DNA from: Nitrincola lacisaponensis
GTDB taxonomy: Bacteria; Pseudomonadota; Gammaproteobacteria; Pseudomonadales; Balneatricaceae
Reading direction: 5' to 3'
NCBI RefSeq assembly: GCF_000691225.1
Contig: NZ_JMSZ01000032.1
Location: 558,001 to 622,000, forward strand
DNA length: 64,000 bases
The translations under genes were made by a program, and so were the position numbers. The notes below the pieces were generated by a model. It was not told where the DNA came from. It searched no databases and saw only the letters and a list, made by a program, of their open reading frames with translations. Shown here piece by piece: positions 1 through 8,749 of the stretch; position 1 is the stretch's first letter, and each line of letters starts with the position of its first letter.

Positions 1-1739
1 ATGCCAAACTTATCCCAATAAGCAATGCGGTAACTGTTTGTATGATAATGTGGAATTACATAATGATGCCATTGCAGTGCTCGGTCAAGCGCACGAGCGC
101 GCAGTACCAGTTGTTCACGATCCGGTGCCTGAATTAACTGTTCGACCAGGTGGTCTACAGCCGGATTGCGAATGCCGATCAGGTTGCGACTGCCCGGGCG
201 CTCTGCGCTACTGGAGTGCCAGTATTCACGTTGTTCATTACCGGGAGAGTTGGATTGACCGTAGCTGGTAATGATCATGTCAAAGTCATACTCACGTAAC
301 CGGTTGATGTATTGGGAAATATCTACTACACGAATCTGTGCCTGTATACCCATGCGCTCAAGGTTGCGTATAAAGGGTGCAATCAGTCGTTCCAGGTCTC
401 GCTGAATGATCAGAATTTCAAACCGAAAGGGCTGTCCTTGCTCGTTACGCAATACGCCGCGCTCAAGGGTCCAGCCTGAATCCGCCAGCAGATGCAGGCC
501 TTCGCGTATCTGGGTTCGAATATTGCCGTCACCGTCCGTTTGCGGGGCGCGATAGACTTCAGTAAACACCTGCTCCGGTAATAGATGTCTGATCGGTTCG
601 AGAATAGCTAGCTCAGCATCATCAGGTAATGCTTCTGCGGCCATCTCGGAGTTGGAGAAGAAACTGTGGCTGCGCTTGTAAGCATCATAAAAAATCGCTC
701 GATTGGTCCATTCAAAATCAAAAGCATGTGCCAATGCGTGACGTACCTGAGGGTCTGAAAACAGTGAGCGCCGAGTGTTCATGACAAAGGCCTGCATGCC
801 GACCGGGTTCTGATGCTCAATCTGTTCCATGATGATGCGGCCCTGGTTCAGGGCTGAACCGGTGTAACCTGTGGCCCAGTTTTTTGCTGAATGTTCGGTA
901 CGATAGTCATATTGACCAGCTTTGAATGCCTCGAGAGCTACTGTGCCATCACGGTAGTAGTCAAACACCCATTCATCAAAATTGTAACGGCCTTTGCGAA
1001 CAGGCAGATTTACACCCCAGTAGTCTGGATTGCGGCGATAGGTTACTGAGCGTCCGGGATTATAGCTGCTGAGAATATAGGGGCCGGAGCCAATGGGAAT
1101 ATCCAGGCTGGATTCTTCAAAATCACGTGTCTCCCAGTAATGCTTGGGTAAAATGGGTACTTCACCGACAATCAGGGCCAGCTCGCGGTTTTCAGTTTCA
1201 GCAAACTCGAATCTGACCCGATGAGGGCCAAGCGCCTGAATGTCGACGATGTCGGCATAATACGCGCGATAAAAAGGGCTGCCTTTTTCCCGCAGAAGGC
1301 GGAAGGTGTTGATGACATCTTCTGCAGTGACCGGTTTGCCATCACTGAACCGGGCTTCGGGGCGCATTTCAAACTCGACCCAGCGTCGGTCATCTGGCAG
1401 GCGGATGCGCTTGGCCAGGAGCCCATAGACCGAAAAAGGCTCGTCATCCGATTTGCTGGTCAGACTGTCATAAAGCAAACCCAATCCATCAGCGGGCGTG
1501 CCTTTAACAATAAAGGGATTAAAGCTGTCGAAACTGCCAATTGAGGATTGAACAACCCGTCCGCCTTTGGGAGCATCAGGGTTCACATAGTCAAAGTGGG
1601 TAAAATCGGCAGGGTATTTCAGGTCCCCATGCATGGCAATGCCATGGGTATATTCAGGGTCTGCCATGCTCCAGGTGCTGAAGCTGATTAAAACAATACT
1701 GGCCGTAATACGCGTAAAGTGTTGCAGACCTTTTATCAT
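1..1739 (-). CDS. YejA-like periplasmic peptide-binding protein of an ABC importer (partial, C-terminus outside window)
   Basis: Reading leftward from an ATG at 1739, the frame stays open to the window edge (579 codons). It begins with a hydrophobic signal peptide ending near WSMA (about residue 26). The mature part has features of family 5 solute-binding proteins: a YGLLAKRIRLP segment, FSDGKPVTAEDV, an ETRDF/GSGPY stretch and RRNPDYWG. Overall it matches the YejA group (oligopeptide and microcin C uptake) better than OppA or DppA. The start lies 6 bases after the mltD stop, so it may be co-transcribed with mltD; yejB, yejE and yejF would be expected beyond position 1. The exact ligand cannot be read from the sequence. 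Confidence 0.87.
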   Translation of the reverse strand, partial: MIKGLQHFTRITASIVLISFSTWSMADPEYTHGIAMHGDLKYPADFTHFDYVNPDAPKGGRVVQSSIGSFDSFNPFIVKGTPADGLGLLYDSLTSKSDDEPFSVYGLLAKRIRLPDDRRWVEFEMRPEARFSDGKPVTAEDVINTFRLLREKGSPFYRAYYADIVDIQALGPHRVRFEFAETENRELALIVGEVPILPKHYWETRDFEESSLDIPIGSGPYILSSYNPGRSVTYRRNPDYWGVNLPVRKGRYNFDEWVFDYYRDGTVALEAFKAGQYDYRTEHSAKNWATGYTGSALNQGRIIMEQIEHQNPVGMQAFVMNTRRSLFSDPQVRHALAHAFDFEWTNRAIFYDAYKRSHSFFSNSEMAAEALPDDAELAILEPIRHLLPEQVFTEVYRAPQTDGDGNIRTQIREGLHLLADSGWTLERGVLRNEQGQPFRFEILIIQRDLERLIAPFIRNLERMGIQAQIRVVDISQYINRLREYDFDMIITSYGQSNSPGNEQREYWHSSSAERPGSRNLIGIRNPAVDHLVEQLIQAPDREQLVLRARALDRALQWHHYVIPHYHTNSYRIAYWDKFG

Positions 1740-1745
1740 TCTTTG

Positions 1746-2963
1746 TTAACCTGATCCTGCCCTGGCGGATTGTAGTGCGAGGTCGGTGTTACCCGCCGGT
1801 ACCAGCAGGGTCTGGCCTACCCGAAGTCGGGTATGGTCCATTTGGTTGGCCTGTTGGAGTGCCGAAACGGTTGTACCGAAGCGTCTGGCAATAGCACCCA
1901 GGGTATCGCCGCTATTAATGGTATAGTGTTGATAATTGACCCGTTCTTCAACAGGAAGTTGCACTAGTGCAGTCTGAAACTGGTCTGCATTTTCGACGGG
2001 TACCAGCAGGCGGTGAGGGCCTTCGGGTGCAGTAGCCCAGCGACTGAAACCTGGATTGAGTCGTTTCAGCTCATCCAGATCTATTTCTGCCAGTGCTGCA
2101 GCCTGAGAGAGATCCAGTTGGCCTCCGGTATCGATCTGAGCGAAGTAAGGTTCAGCAGGAATGGCTTCCAGCTCAACTCCCAGTGTGTCGGCATCGCGAA
2201 TGACGCGCGCTGTAGCCAGCAGTTTGGGTACGTAACGCATGGTTTCAGCAGGCAGACGCAAAGACCAGTAATCCAATGGTTTATTGGCCTCACGGTTGCG
2301 GTTCATGGCCCGAAGGACATTACCTTCTCCGGCGTTATACGCAGCAAATGTAAGCAGCCAGTCACCCTCAAACATATCATTCAGTTTGGACAGGTAATTC
2401 AGCGCGGCATCTGTAGAGGCAACAATGTCGCGACGACCGTCATACCACCAGTTGCTTTCAAGACCAAAGTTTCGTGCGGTGCCCGGAATAAACTGCCAAG
2501 GCCCAGCTGCACGTGCTGATGAAACCGCAAAGGGGTTATAGCCACTTTCAATGAAGGGAATCAGAGCAACCTCGGCAGGCATGCCGCGCTCCAGCACCTG
2601 CTCAAGAATATAGTGATAATAAGGCAGAGCACGTTGACTGACGGCAGTGACGTGAGCTGGATTTTGCTCCAGCCATGCCAGCTCGCGTGCCAGACGGGCC
2701 TCTTCAAGATCCAGCTCCAGTGACAAATTGTCACGGGTGAGGTCCCAGGCTGTTTCAGGTTGCGAAGGCTGAGCCAATCCGAATAGAAGATTGCGTTGAT
2801 ACAGGCTGCCGTAGTGCATACCAGCGATCAATCGTGTCTGTTCCATTGGGCGCAGGGTGCTTTCCTGCGCGGACTGCTGGCTTTGTGAGGCACAACCGCT
2901 GACAACAGCGGCGACAGTCACGGCAAGCAGCCCAGTTCTGAGTCCTGTTTGAAGTCTAGACAT
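1746..2963 (-). CDS. mltD: Membrane-bound lytic murein transglycosylase D
   Basis: A 405-residue lipoprotein that cleaves the glycan strands of peptidoglycan. The leader ends in a lipobox, VSGC, with the acylated cysteine at residue 24. The SLT domain carries ALIPFIESGYNPFAVSS with the catalytic glutamate at 139, followed by AAGPWQFIPGTARNFGL and the AAYNAGEGNV motif typical of family 1D enzymes. One LysM repeat (YTINSGDTLGAIARRFGTT) lies near the C-terminus; E. coli MltD is longer and carries two, so this is a one-LysM form. A Shine-Dalgarno AGGA sits 6 bases before the ATG. It is next to gloB as in E. coli and Pseudomonas. Confidence 0.94.
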   Translation of the reverse strand: MSRLQTGLRTGLLAVTVAAVVSGCASQSQQSAQESTLRPMEQTRLIAGMHYGSLYQRNLLFGLAQPSQPETAWDLTRDNLSLELDLEEARLARELAWLEQNPAHVTAVSQRALPYYHYILEQVLERGMPAEVALIPFIESGYNPFAVSSARAAGPWQFIPGTARNFGLESNWWYDGRRDIVASTDAALNYLSKLNDMFEGDWLLTFAAYNAGEGNVLRAMNRNREANKPLDYWSLRLPAETMRYVPKLLATARVIRDADTLGVELEAIPAEPYFAQIDTGGQLDLSQAAALAEIDLDELKRLNPGFSRWATAPEGPHRLLVPVENADQFQTALVQLPVEERVNYQHYTINSGDTLGAIARRFGTTVSALQQANQMDHTRLRVGQTLLVPAGNTDLALQSARAGSG

Positions 2964-3026
2964 GCGAATCCTGAAGCTGAATATAAACTTAACCGCACAT
3001 TCTATCAGTCAGCACGTCAGACGCAA

Positions 3027-3806
3027 TCAAAAACTGTTCTTCCATTCTCTAAGCAGGGCCAGGGTTTGTGCCGGGGTTTCAGGATGCTCTCCTGTATGGC
3101 CGTAAACTGTATGAATAACAGAGGTTTCAGATGTTCTCATGAAGGGGTTTATGGCTTTTTCAATTCCGATCAGCGAAGGTAGTGTTGGAAGTCCCTGCTC
3201 ACGCAGGCTGCGACACTTTTCAGTCATGATGCCGATGTCCTGATTCTCGGGTTCGACGGCATGTGCAAAAGCCAGATTGGAGAGGGTGTACTCATGCGCA
3301 GCACAAACTTTTGTGTCATCCGGCAAGCTGGCGAAATAGTCCATAGCTGCTTGCATCTGCTCGGCAGTTCCTTCAAACAGGCGTCCGCAGCCAGCCATAA
3401 ACAGTGTGTCGCCACAAAACAAAAGACCTGCACTGGACGCGTAATAGCTGATATGGTCCAGTGTGTGGCCGGGAACTGCCTTGATTTCAAAGCCGGTATC
3501 CAGCAAGTAGATGAGGTCTCCCTCTGTCAGGGGCTGGGTAATACCTTCAAATGTGGAGTTGGCAGGTCCGTAAACAGGGCAAAAATTGTTTTGTTGTTGC
3601 AGTTCGATCACGCCCCCCGTATGGTCGGCATGATGATGCGTGACTAAAATCGCAGCCAGTGTCTGCTGGTGCTCCTGAAGCCATTGCTGAACAACCTCAG
3701 CGCTGCCTGGGTCAACGATAATGACACCGGCATCCGGGTGTTCAGGATCGCTAATGGCCCAGATATAGTTGTCACTAAATGCAGGAATAGGGGTCAGATT
3801 CAGCAT
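3027..3806 (-). CDS. gloB: Hydroxyacylglutathione hydrolase (glyoxalase II)
   Basis: Hydrolyses S-lactoylglutathione to lactate and glutathione, the second step of methylglyoxal detoxification. The metallo-beta-lactamase fold is recognised by VTHHHADHTGG (dinuclear zinc site), GHTLDHISY, FCGDTLFMAGCGR and AAHEYTLSN in the usual order. I use the ATG at 3806, giving 259 residues, close to the family's 250-260. It has GGAG 6 bases upstream and starts MLNLTPIPAFSDNYIW like the family. The frame could be extended to 3926, but that would run into the divergent methyltransferase gene and add 40 residues unlike any GloB. Confidence 0.95.
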   Translation of the reverse strand: MLNLTPIPAFSDNYIWAISDPEHPDAGVIIVDPGSAEVVQQWLQEHQQTLAAILVTHHHADHTGGVIELQQQNNFCPVYGPANSTFEGITQPLTEGDLIYLLDTGFEIKAVPGHTLDHISYYASSAGLLFCGDTLFMAGCGRLFEGTAEQMQAAMDYFASLPDDTKVCAAHEYTLSNLAFAHAVEPENQDIGIMTEKCRSLREQGLPTLPSLIGIEKAINPFMRTSETSVIHTVYGHTGEHPETPAQTLALLREWKNSF

Positions 3807-3924
3807 GATTTGCTCCGTCGATGAAACTTTAGCCTGAATCGATTGTACTGTAATTAGGAGCGGCATGTTTAGTCGGTATAGAAATAAACTCAGAATCTCT
3901 GGATGAAAGGCGTGAGGGCGCAGC

Positions 3925-4701
3925 ATGAATTCACACTCTCAACAGACAGCTCTACACCCTGCTGAAGCGATACGTCACTGGTACGCTACACCACTTGGCC
4001 AGGAGGTGGCGGCCTGTGAGCGCAAAATGGCGGATACGCTGGTTCATGGTGCGTTTGGTTATCATCTGGTTCAAGTGGGTTACGATCCGTCCGTCAGACT
4101 GTTTGATGCCAGTCCCGTCTCGCACAAGGTGATGCTCTGTCCGCAGATGGTGCTCGGTATGGATGAGCATAACCTCGTTGCAGAAGCCAATGAGCTACCC
4201 TTGGCAGATAGCAGTCTGGATGTCGTTATCTTGCACCATGCGCTGGATTTTGCAGAGCATCCACATCAAGTCCTGCGGGAAGCATCCCGGGTGTTGCGTC
4301 CGGGTGGGCACTTGTTAGTGGTCAGCTTCAACCCTGCTAGTTTTTGGGGGCTGTGTCGTCGTTTTCATGCAGGTCGTCCCTTGCCCTGGGCTGCTCAGGG
4401 GTTTAGTCATTGGCGTTTACATGACTGGATGCGCTTGCTGGATCTGACCGAGTTAAAAAGTGTCAGTGATTTCCATCAGCCACCTATCGAAAATGCCCGT
4501 TGGTATCATCGCTTGGGCTTTTTGGGATCCTGGGTTTCCAGATTGCCAACCTACAGTGGTGTGGTATTGATGATGTGGGTGCGTAAGGATGTTATGGGTA
4601 TGACCCCATTAAAACCTGCCTGGAAAACGCGTAAACTTATCAGCTTTCCTGTGGCCGAGCCTTCGGCCCGACATAAATCCGCCAGGGGTAAGTCAGTTTG
4701 A
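3925..4701 (+). CDS. YafS-like SAM-dependent methyltransferase
   Basis: A 258-residue class I methyltransferase-like protein of unknown substrate. Visible motifs are a weak SAM-binding segment near the middle, [23 protein letters not shown] (motif II region) and the post-II segment [21 protein letters not shown]. It is divergent from gloB and overlaps rnhA by 4 bases; the same gloB-yafS-rnhA-dnaQ neighbourhood is found in E. coli and Pseudomonas. The ATG has GAGGG 7 bases upstream. The classical GxGxG glycine loop is poorly conserved here ([11 protein letters not shown]), which is usual for YafS relatives. The acceptor molecule is not known to me. Confidence 0.8.
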   Translation: MNSHSQQTALHPAEAIRHWYATPLGQEVAACERKMADTLVHGAFGYHLVQVGYDPSVRLFDASPVSHKVMLCPQMVLGMDEHNLVAEANELPLADSSLDVVILHHALDFAEHPHQVLREASRVLRPGGHLLVVSFNPASFWGLCRRFHAGRPLPWAAQGFSHWRLHDWMRLLDLTELKSVSDFHQPPIENARWYHRLGFLGSWVSRLPTYSGVVLMMWVRKDVMGMTPLKPAWKTRKLISFPVAEPSARHKSARGKSV

Positions 4702-5144
4702 GTTTAGTGGAAATTTTTACCGATGGCGCCTGTAAAGGAAATCCAGGCCCCGGTGGCTGGGGGGCTTTGCTACGCTATGCAGGCAAGCAAAAAGAGCTTT
4801 ATGGTGGAGAAGCAGATACCACCAATAACCGGATGGAAATGCTGGCTGCCATTGAGGCCTTGCGTTGCCTGAAACGCCCGTGTCATGTCCGATTGACGAC
4901 AGACTCTCAATATCTGCGTAAAGGAATTACCGAATGGTTGGCTGGCTGGAAGCGTAATGGCTGGAAAACAGCGGCCAGGCAGCCAGTGAAAAATGTCGAC
5001 TTATGGCAGGCGCTGGATGAGGAGGTTAACCGGCACCAGGTTGAGTGGTGCTGGGTTAAAGGGCACAGTGGTCATGCTGAAAACGAGATAGCCGATGCGC
5101 TTGCCAATCGTGGTGTGGAAGAATTTGGAAGACGGAAAGCCTGA
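4698..5144 (+). CDS. rnhA: Ribonuclease HI
   Basis: Degrades the RNA strand of RNA-DNA hybrids. The 148 residues cover the whole family: [17 protein letters not shown] (first catalytic Asp), [13 protein letters not shown] (Glu), [11 protein letters not shown] (Asp), and [17 protein letters not shown] (the flexible His and last Asp). The only start matching the family N-terminus is a TTG at 4698, overlapping the upstream TGA as TTGA; an AGGGG sequence lies about 10 bases upstream. Translational coupling with the methyltransferase is likely. dnaQ follows with a 1-base overlap, whereas in E. coli rnhA and dnaQ are divergent. Confidence 0.97.
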   Translation: MSLVEIFTDGACKGNPGPGGWGALLRYAGKQKELYGGEADTTNNRMEMLAAIEALRCLKRPCHVRLTTDSQYLRKGITEWLAGWKRNGWKTAARQPVKNVDLWQALDEEVNRHQVEWCWVKGHSGHAENEIADALANRGVEEFGRRKA

Positions 5145-5896
5145 TGAGACAGATTGTACTGGATACCGAGACAACCGGTATCGACCCTGCAGAAGGTCAC
5201 AATATTATTGAAATCGGTTGCATTGAAATGCAACTGCGGCGTTTGACTGGCAACCACTACCATCAGTATATCAAGCCGGATCGCGAGGTTGAGGCTGAAG
5301 CGATTGCTGTACATGGCATCACCAATGAGTTTCTGGCTGATAAGCCTCGCTTTGCGGTTGTAAGTGACGCTTTTATCGAGTTTGTACGTGGCGCAGAGCT
5401 GATTATCCATAACGCAGCGTTTGATATTGGCTTCCTGGATGCTGAATTGGCGCGCAATGGCTACACTGAGCGTATGGCAGATATCTGCCCCAAGATAACC
5501 GATACCCTGCTGTTGGCCCGAAAGAAGTTTCCGGGTCAGAAAAACAACCTGGATGCTTTATGTCGGCGCTTCGGTATTGAGCACTTTGACCGTGAGTTAC
5601 ACGGTGCGTTGCTTGACTCGAAAATTCTGGCTGAAGTCTATTTGCTGCTGACGGGGGGGCAGACAGCTCTGGCGCTTGGCAGCGATACAGATGGTGGTGA
5701 AGAGAGTGGGATCAGTAGTATGCGTCCGGTAGATACAGCCGGCATGCAGCTCAAGGTTATCTCTGCATCTGATGTTGAGCTGGCTGCGCATGAGGCTTTT
5801 CTGGAGACGCTGGAGAAAAAATCTGGTGGAAATTGCCTGTGGAAGCAGTTTGAATCCTCTGCGACAGAATCAGTGTCTGCAGAGACTAATTCCTAA
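5144..5896 (+). CDS. dnaQ: DNA polymerase III epsilon subunit (3'-5' proofreading exonuclease)
   Basis: Proofreading subunit of the replicase. A 250-residue DEDDh exonuclease: LDTETTGIDP (Exo I), HNAAFDIGFLD (Exo II), and HGALLDSKILAEVYL (Exo III with the catalytic His). The C-terminal tail after about residue 185 carries the segment expected to bind the alpha subunit and ends in a low-complexity Ser/Glu stretch. The ATG overlaps the rnhA stop (TGATG), so the two are probably co-translated. Nothing unusual in length. Confidence 0.96.
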   Translation: MRQIVLDTETTGIDPAEGHNIIEIGCIEMQLRRLTGNHYHQYIKPDREVEAEAIAVHGITNEFLADKPRFAVVSDAFIEFVRGAELIIHNAAFDIGFLDAELARNGYTERMADICPKITDTLLLARKKFPGQKNNLDALCRRFGIEHFDRELHGALLDSKILAEVYLLLTGGQTALALGSDTDGGEESGISSMRPVDTAGMQLKVISASDVELAAHEAFLETLEKKSGGNCLWKQFESSATESVSAETNS

Positions 5897-5939
5897 AACC
5901 TATCCCTAAAAGTTAATCCCTGGCAGGTAAGAGGTACAC

Positions 5940-6524
5940 ATGGACTTGTTGCGAGAAGCCTTGTCTGGTGCAGAAGATGAGCAGCACTACGCTGCGCTTT
6001 CCCGTCAGGCGCAGCTGCAGCGATGGCAGCAGCATGCTCGTTTCTGCCAGTGCTGTGCAGCACCGCTGCTACCTCATCCTGACGAGGAAATAGCGCGGCT
6101 ATGTTCTGGGTGTGGGCATGTGCATTATCCGCCTGTCTCGCCCTGTATCATCGTGCTGGTATTGCGTGGCGAGCAGTGCCTGCTTGCCCATGCTGCCAAG
6201 TTCCCGCCAGGGCGTTATAGCACGCTGGCAGGCTTTATTGAGCCAGGTGAAACCGCCGAGCAAGCGGTGATGCGAGAGGTCAAGGAGGAGGTGGGTATTG
6301 AGGTGTGTAATATTCGTTACTTCAAAAGCCAGTCCTGGCCCTTTCCGCACTCGCTGATGTTGGGTTATTTTGCCGATTACGCGGGTGGTGAGATTCAACC
6401 GGACGGAGAAGAAATTCTCTCTGCCAGCTGGTTTGATCGTGAAAACCTGCCAGATCTGCCATCGAGTTTTTCGATTTCCCGCCAGTTGATTGAGGCATTT
6501 GTTCAGTACCGTATTAACGGTTGA
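5940..6524 (+). CDS. nudC: NADH pyrophosphatase, short NudC-like Nudix hydrolase
   Basis: Hydrolyses NAD(H) to NMN(H) and AMP; E. coli NudC also removes NAD caps from RNA. The zinc ribbon is intact (C36, C39, C55, C58), followed by a Nudix box GFIEPGETAEQAVMREVKEE and the NudC signature SQSWPFPHS, close to the family's SQPWPFPxS. The protein is only 194 residues, against about 257 in E. coli, because the N-terminal domain is missing. A stop codon lies in frame 10-12 bases before the ATG, so no longer start is possible. AGAGG precedes the ATG. The 3' end overlaps the convergent SCP2 gene by 11 bases. Confidence 0.88.
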   Translation: MDLLREALSGAEDEQHYAALSRQAQLQRWQQHARFCQCCAAPLLPHPDEEIARLCSGCGHVHYPPVSPCIIVLVLRGEQCLLAHAAKFPPGRYSTLAGFIEPGETAEQAVMREVKEEVGIEVCNIRYFKSQSWPFPHSLMLGYFADYAGGEIQPDGEEILSASWFDRENLPDLPSSFSISRQLIEAFVQYRING

Positions 6525-6837
6525 ACAGCTTGCTTAGCCGGGTTGCCAGCATGACATTGCCTTCTGCTCGAAGCTGGCCTTTCATGAAAGCACTCATGCC
6601 GTCCTGCTCTCCGGTCATGACGCGAATCAAGGTCGCTTCGTCCATGAGTAATGTGATGTCTGGATCGCCATGTTCGCCATAGTGAGACTGGCAGTCAACT
6701 TCGTCAATTTCCAGAAAAAATGCGTCTGCATCACTGATTTTGAATTGAAATACGGCTTTAAAACCATTGGCCTGTGACGGATTGAATTTTTCAGGCAGTT
6801 TGCGAACAATCTTTTCCAGCGTAATATGTGTCGTCAT
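6514..6837 (-). CDS. SCP2 sterol-binding domain protein
   Basis: A 107-residue stand-alone SCP2 domain (lipid- or acyl-binding fold). The pattern is typical: FQFKISDADAFFLEID, then DITLLMDEATLIRVMTGEQDGMSAFMKGQLRAEGNVMLATRLSKLF. Bacterial members are found in lipid, ubiquinone and coenzyme-A related settings, but I cannot assign a ligand here. It is convergent with nudC (11-base overlap) and divergent from sohB. Confidence 0.87.
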   Translation of the reverse strand: MTTHITLEKIVRKLPEKFNPSQANGFKAVFQFKISDADAFFLEIDEVDCQSHYGEHGDPDITLLMDEATLIRVMTGEQDGMSAFMKGQLRAEGNVMLATRLSKLFNR

Positions 6838-6929
6838 GCAGTCTCTTCCGGGCTTGTTTCTATGCTCTATGGTACATTAGCGCACCGCGAAAGCGAACCG
6901 GATGCCAACACTTGTTTGTGGAGAACCTT

Positions 6930-7994
6930 GTGATCGAATTTTTAACCCAGTATGGATTGTTTTTGGCCAAAACGGCGACGCTGGTCGTGGCGTTGTTGCT
7001 GGTGGTGGTGCTGCTGGTCAGTCTTGCCAGTCGTCGCCGGCATCATCAGGCAGAAGGGCATATAGATGTCAAAAACCTGAATGACAAGTACAAGGATATG
7101 TATGAAGCGCTGGAAGAGTCTGTGCTGGATGAAGAGTTACTGCGTCAGCGTATCAAGCAGGAGCGCAAGCAGGAAAAAGCAGATGCCAAGGCTCGACGCA
7201 AGGCTGCCAAGAAGGGCGAGCTGGAAGAAGAGGACAAAAAGCGAATCTATGTCATCGATTTTGATGGTGATATCAGTGCTTCTGCGACAGATCATTTGCG
7301 TGAAGAAATTACGGCTATTTTGTCGATTGCGCGCCCTGAGCAGGATGAAGTGGTGCTGAATCTGGAGAGTCCTGGAGGTATGGTGCATGCCTATGGTTTC
7401 GCTGCTTCCCAGCTTGAACGCCTGCGTCGCAAGAAGATCCCATTGACTGTTTGCGTTGACAAGGTCGCTGCCAGTGGTGGCTATATGATGGCCTGCATTG
7501 CAGACCGCATTCTGGCGGCTCCGTTTGCAGTGGTCGGATCAATTGGTGTGGTAGCTCAGCTGCCTAATTTCCACCGGTTGCTGAAAAAGCATGATATCGA
7601 TTACGAAGTACTGACGGCGGGCGAGTACAAGCGCACGCTCACCGTATTTGGCCAGAATACCGAAAAAGGGCGTGAAAAATTTATAGAAGAGCTGGAAGAA
7701 ACACATCAGCTATTCAAGGATTTTGTGCGTGAATACCGTCCATCCATGGATATCGCCAAGGTTGCTACAGGGGAGATCTGGTATGGGCGTCAGGCGCTGG
7801 AGCAGGGGCTGGTTGATGGATTGATGACCAGTGATGAGTACTTGTGTGAGGCTGCAAACGATGCAGATCTGTATAAAGTGCATTATGAGCATAAAAAGGG
7901 GCTGCAGGATCGGCTGGGTGAGTTGGCGGCCGATTCGTCAGACCGCGTCCTGATGCGCTGGTGGCAGCGCATTAGTCAGCGACCACTAATGTAA
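6930..7994 (+). CDS. sohB: Inner-membrane S49 serine protease SohB
   Basis: Membrane-anchored signal-peptide-peptidase-like protease. I start at the GTG at 6930 (354 residues), which has GGAG 6 bases upstream and gives the family N-terminus IEFLTQYGLFLAKTATLVV, one transmembrane helix of about 25 residues. The open frame extends upstream to 6828, but that would overlap the divergent SCP2 gene. A charged, coiled-coil-like linker precedes the S49 domain. The predicted nucleophile is Ser182 (VAASGGYM) and the general base Lys234 (GEYKRT); their spacing of 52 equals that of the Ser-Lys dyad in B. subtilis SppA. Confidence 0.93.
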   Translation: MIEFLTQYGLFLAKTATLVVALLLVVVLLVSLASRRRHHQAEGHIDVKNLNDKYKDMYEALEESVLDEELLRQRIKQERKQEKADAKARRKAAKKGELEEEDKKRIYVIDFDGDISASATDHLREEITAILSIARPEQDEVVLNLESPGGMVHAYGFAASQLERLRRKKIPLTVCVDKVAASGGYMMACIADRILAAPFAVVGSIGVVAQLPNFHRLLKKHDIDYEVLTAGEYKRTLTVFGQNTEKGREKFIEELEETHQLFKDFVREYRPSMDIAKVATGEIWYGRQALEQGLVDGLMTSDEYLCEAANDADLYKVHYEHKKGLQDRLGELAADSSDRVLMRWWQRISQRPLM

Positions 7995-8003
7995 TAATAA
8001 TCA

Positions 8004-8031
8004 ATGACATTTACATACAAGCTTGTATAAT
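8004..8031 (+). promoter_or_regulatory. Promoter of the psrA-ykuD-nagZ operon with an internal perfect palindrome
   Basis: A -35 box ATGACA (8004-8009) and a -10 box TATAAT (8026-8031) are 16 bases apart. A perfect 14-base palindrome, ATACAAGCTTGTAT, fills 8015-8028 and overlaps the -10 box. This is the usual place for a repressor operator, so autorepression by the TetR-family protein encoded next is likely. It differs from the GAAAC-N2-4-GTTTC sites described for Pseudomonas PsrA. Confidence 0.65.
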
Positions 8032-8092
8032 ATCGGAGAAAATGGTTTCAAACGCGAGTTCATCTTTTTAGAGAAAAGGCACGGAGGGAGTG

Positions 8093-8749
8093 ATGAAGCG
8101 TCGGGTCAAGACTGCCACAAGGATTATATTGGCTGCGGAAGCTCTGTTTGCTGAGCAGGGTTTTACCGAGACCACCATGCGACAGATCACTTCAGCTGCA
8201 GATGTTAACCTGGCGGCTGTTAATTATCATTTTCGCTCCAAGCAGGGGCTGGTCAATGCGGTTTGTGAGCGACTCATGGAGCCGCTCTGTGCCGAAATTG
8301 AAACAGCCCTGGCTGACCGGCTGCTGGATTCTTCTCCGGTACGTATCGAAGAGCTGCTTGAGATTCTGATGCGCGCGCTGCTGAATGTCAGTCAGATCAA
8401 TACTTACTCTCTGTCTGTTTTCATGCGTTTGCTGGAGCTTGCGTACATGAAGAACCAGGAAGAGTTGCGTGAGTTTTTCGTTACGGAGTACTGGCACCGC
8501 TTGCAGACGTTTCTGGACTGTCTGCGTAAGGACGCCGCGCCGATGGAAGACAATGAGTTTTTCTGGCGCCTGCACTTTCTGCTGGGATCGATTGTTTTCA
8601 CCCTGTCGAATTACCACATGCTGTTGACGCTGGAAAAAAGCAGCTTCAAAGACAGCGCTGAAATTGAGCGGATTCTGCACCGCATGATTCCTGTTCTGGC
8701 GGCTGGCATGCAGGCACGTGGCGAAAAAATTTATTTCTCCCGTATCTGA
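8093..8749 (+). CDS. psrA: TetR-family regulator, PsrA-like
   Basis: A 218-residue DNA-binding regulator. The N-terminal helix-turn-helix AALFAEQGFTETTMRQIT-type region is followed by DVNLAAVNYHFRSKQGLVNAV, which closely resembles Pseudomonas PsrA, the fatty-acid-sensing repressor that affects rpoS and beta-oxidation. The C-terminal half is the helical ligand domain. In Pseudomonas psrA is also next to nagZ, supporting orthology. The ATG at 8093 has GGAGG 5 bases upstream; the GTG three bases earlier would be too close. The gene overlaps the next one by 1 base. Confidence 0.75.
   Translation: MKRRVKTATRIILAAEALFAEQGFTETTMRQITSAADVNLAAVNYHFRSKQGLVNAVCERLMEPLCAEIETALADRLLDSSPVRIEELLEILMRALLNVSQINTYSLSVFMRLLELAYMKNQEELREFFVTEYWHRLQTFLDCLRKDAAPMEDNEFFWRLHFLLGSIVFTLSNYHMLLTLEKSSFKDSAEIERILHRMIPVLAAGMQARGEKIYFSRI

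Noticed and set aside
3807-3926. Longer N-terminus for gloB and similar long frames for cspD, bpt, trxB, lolA, glpD and metH
   Set aside because: The extra residues match no family member, run into neighbouring or divergent genes in several cases, and better Shine-Dalgarno sequences or family-like starts exist at the internal codons chosen.
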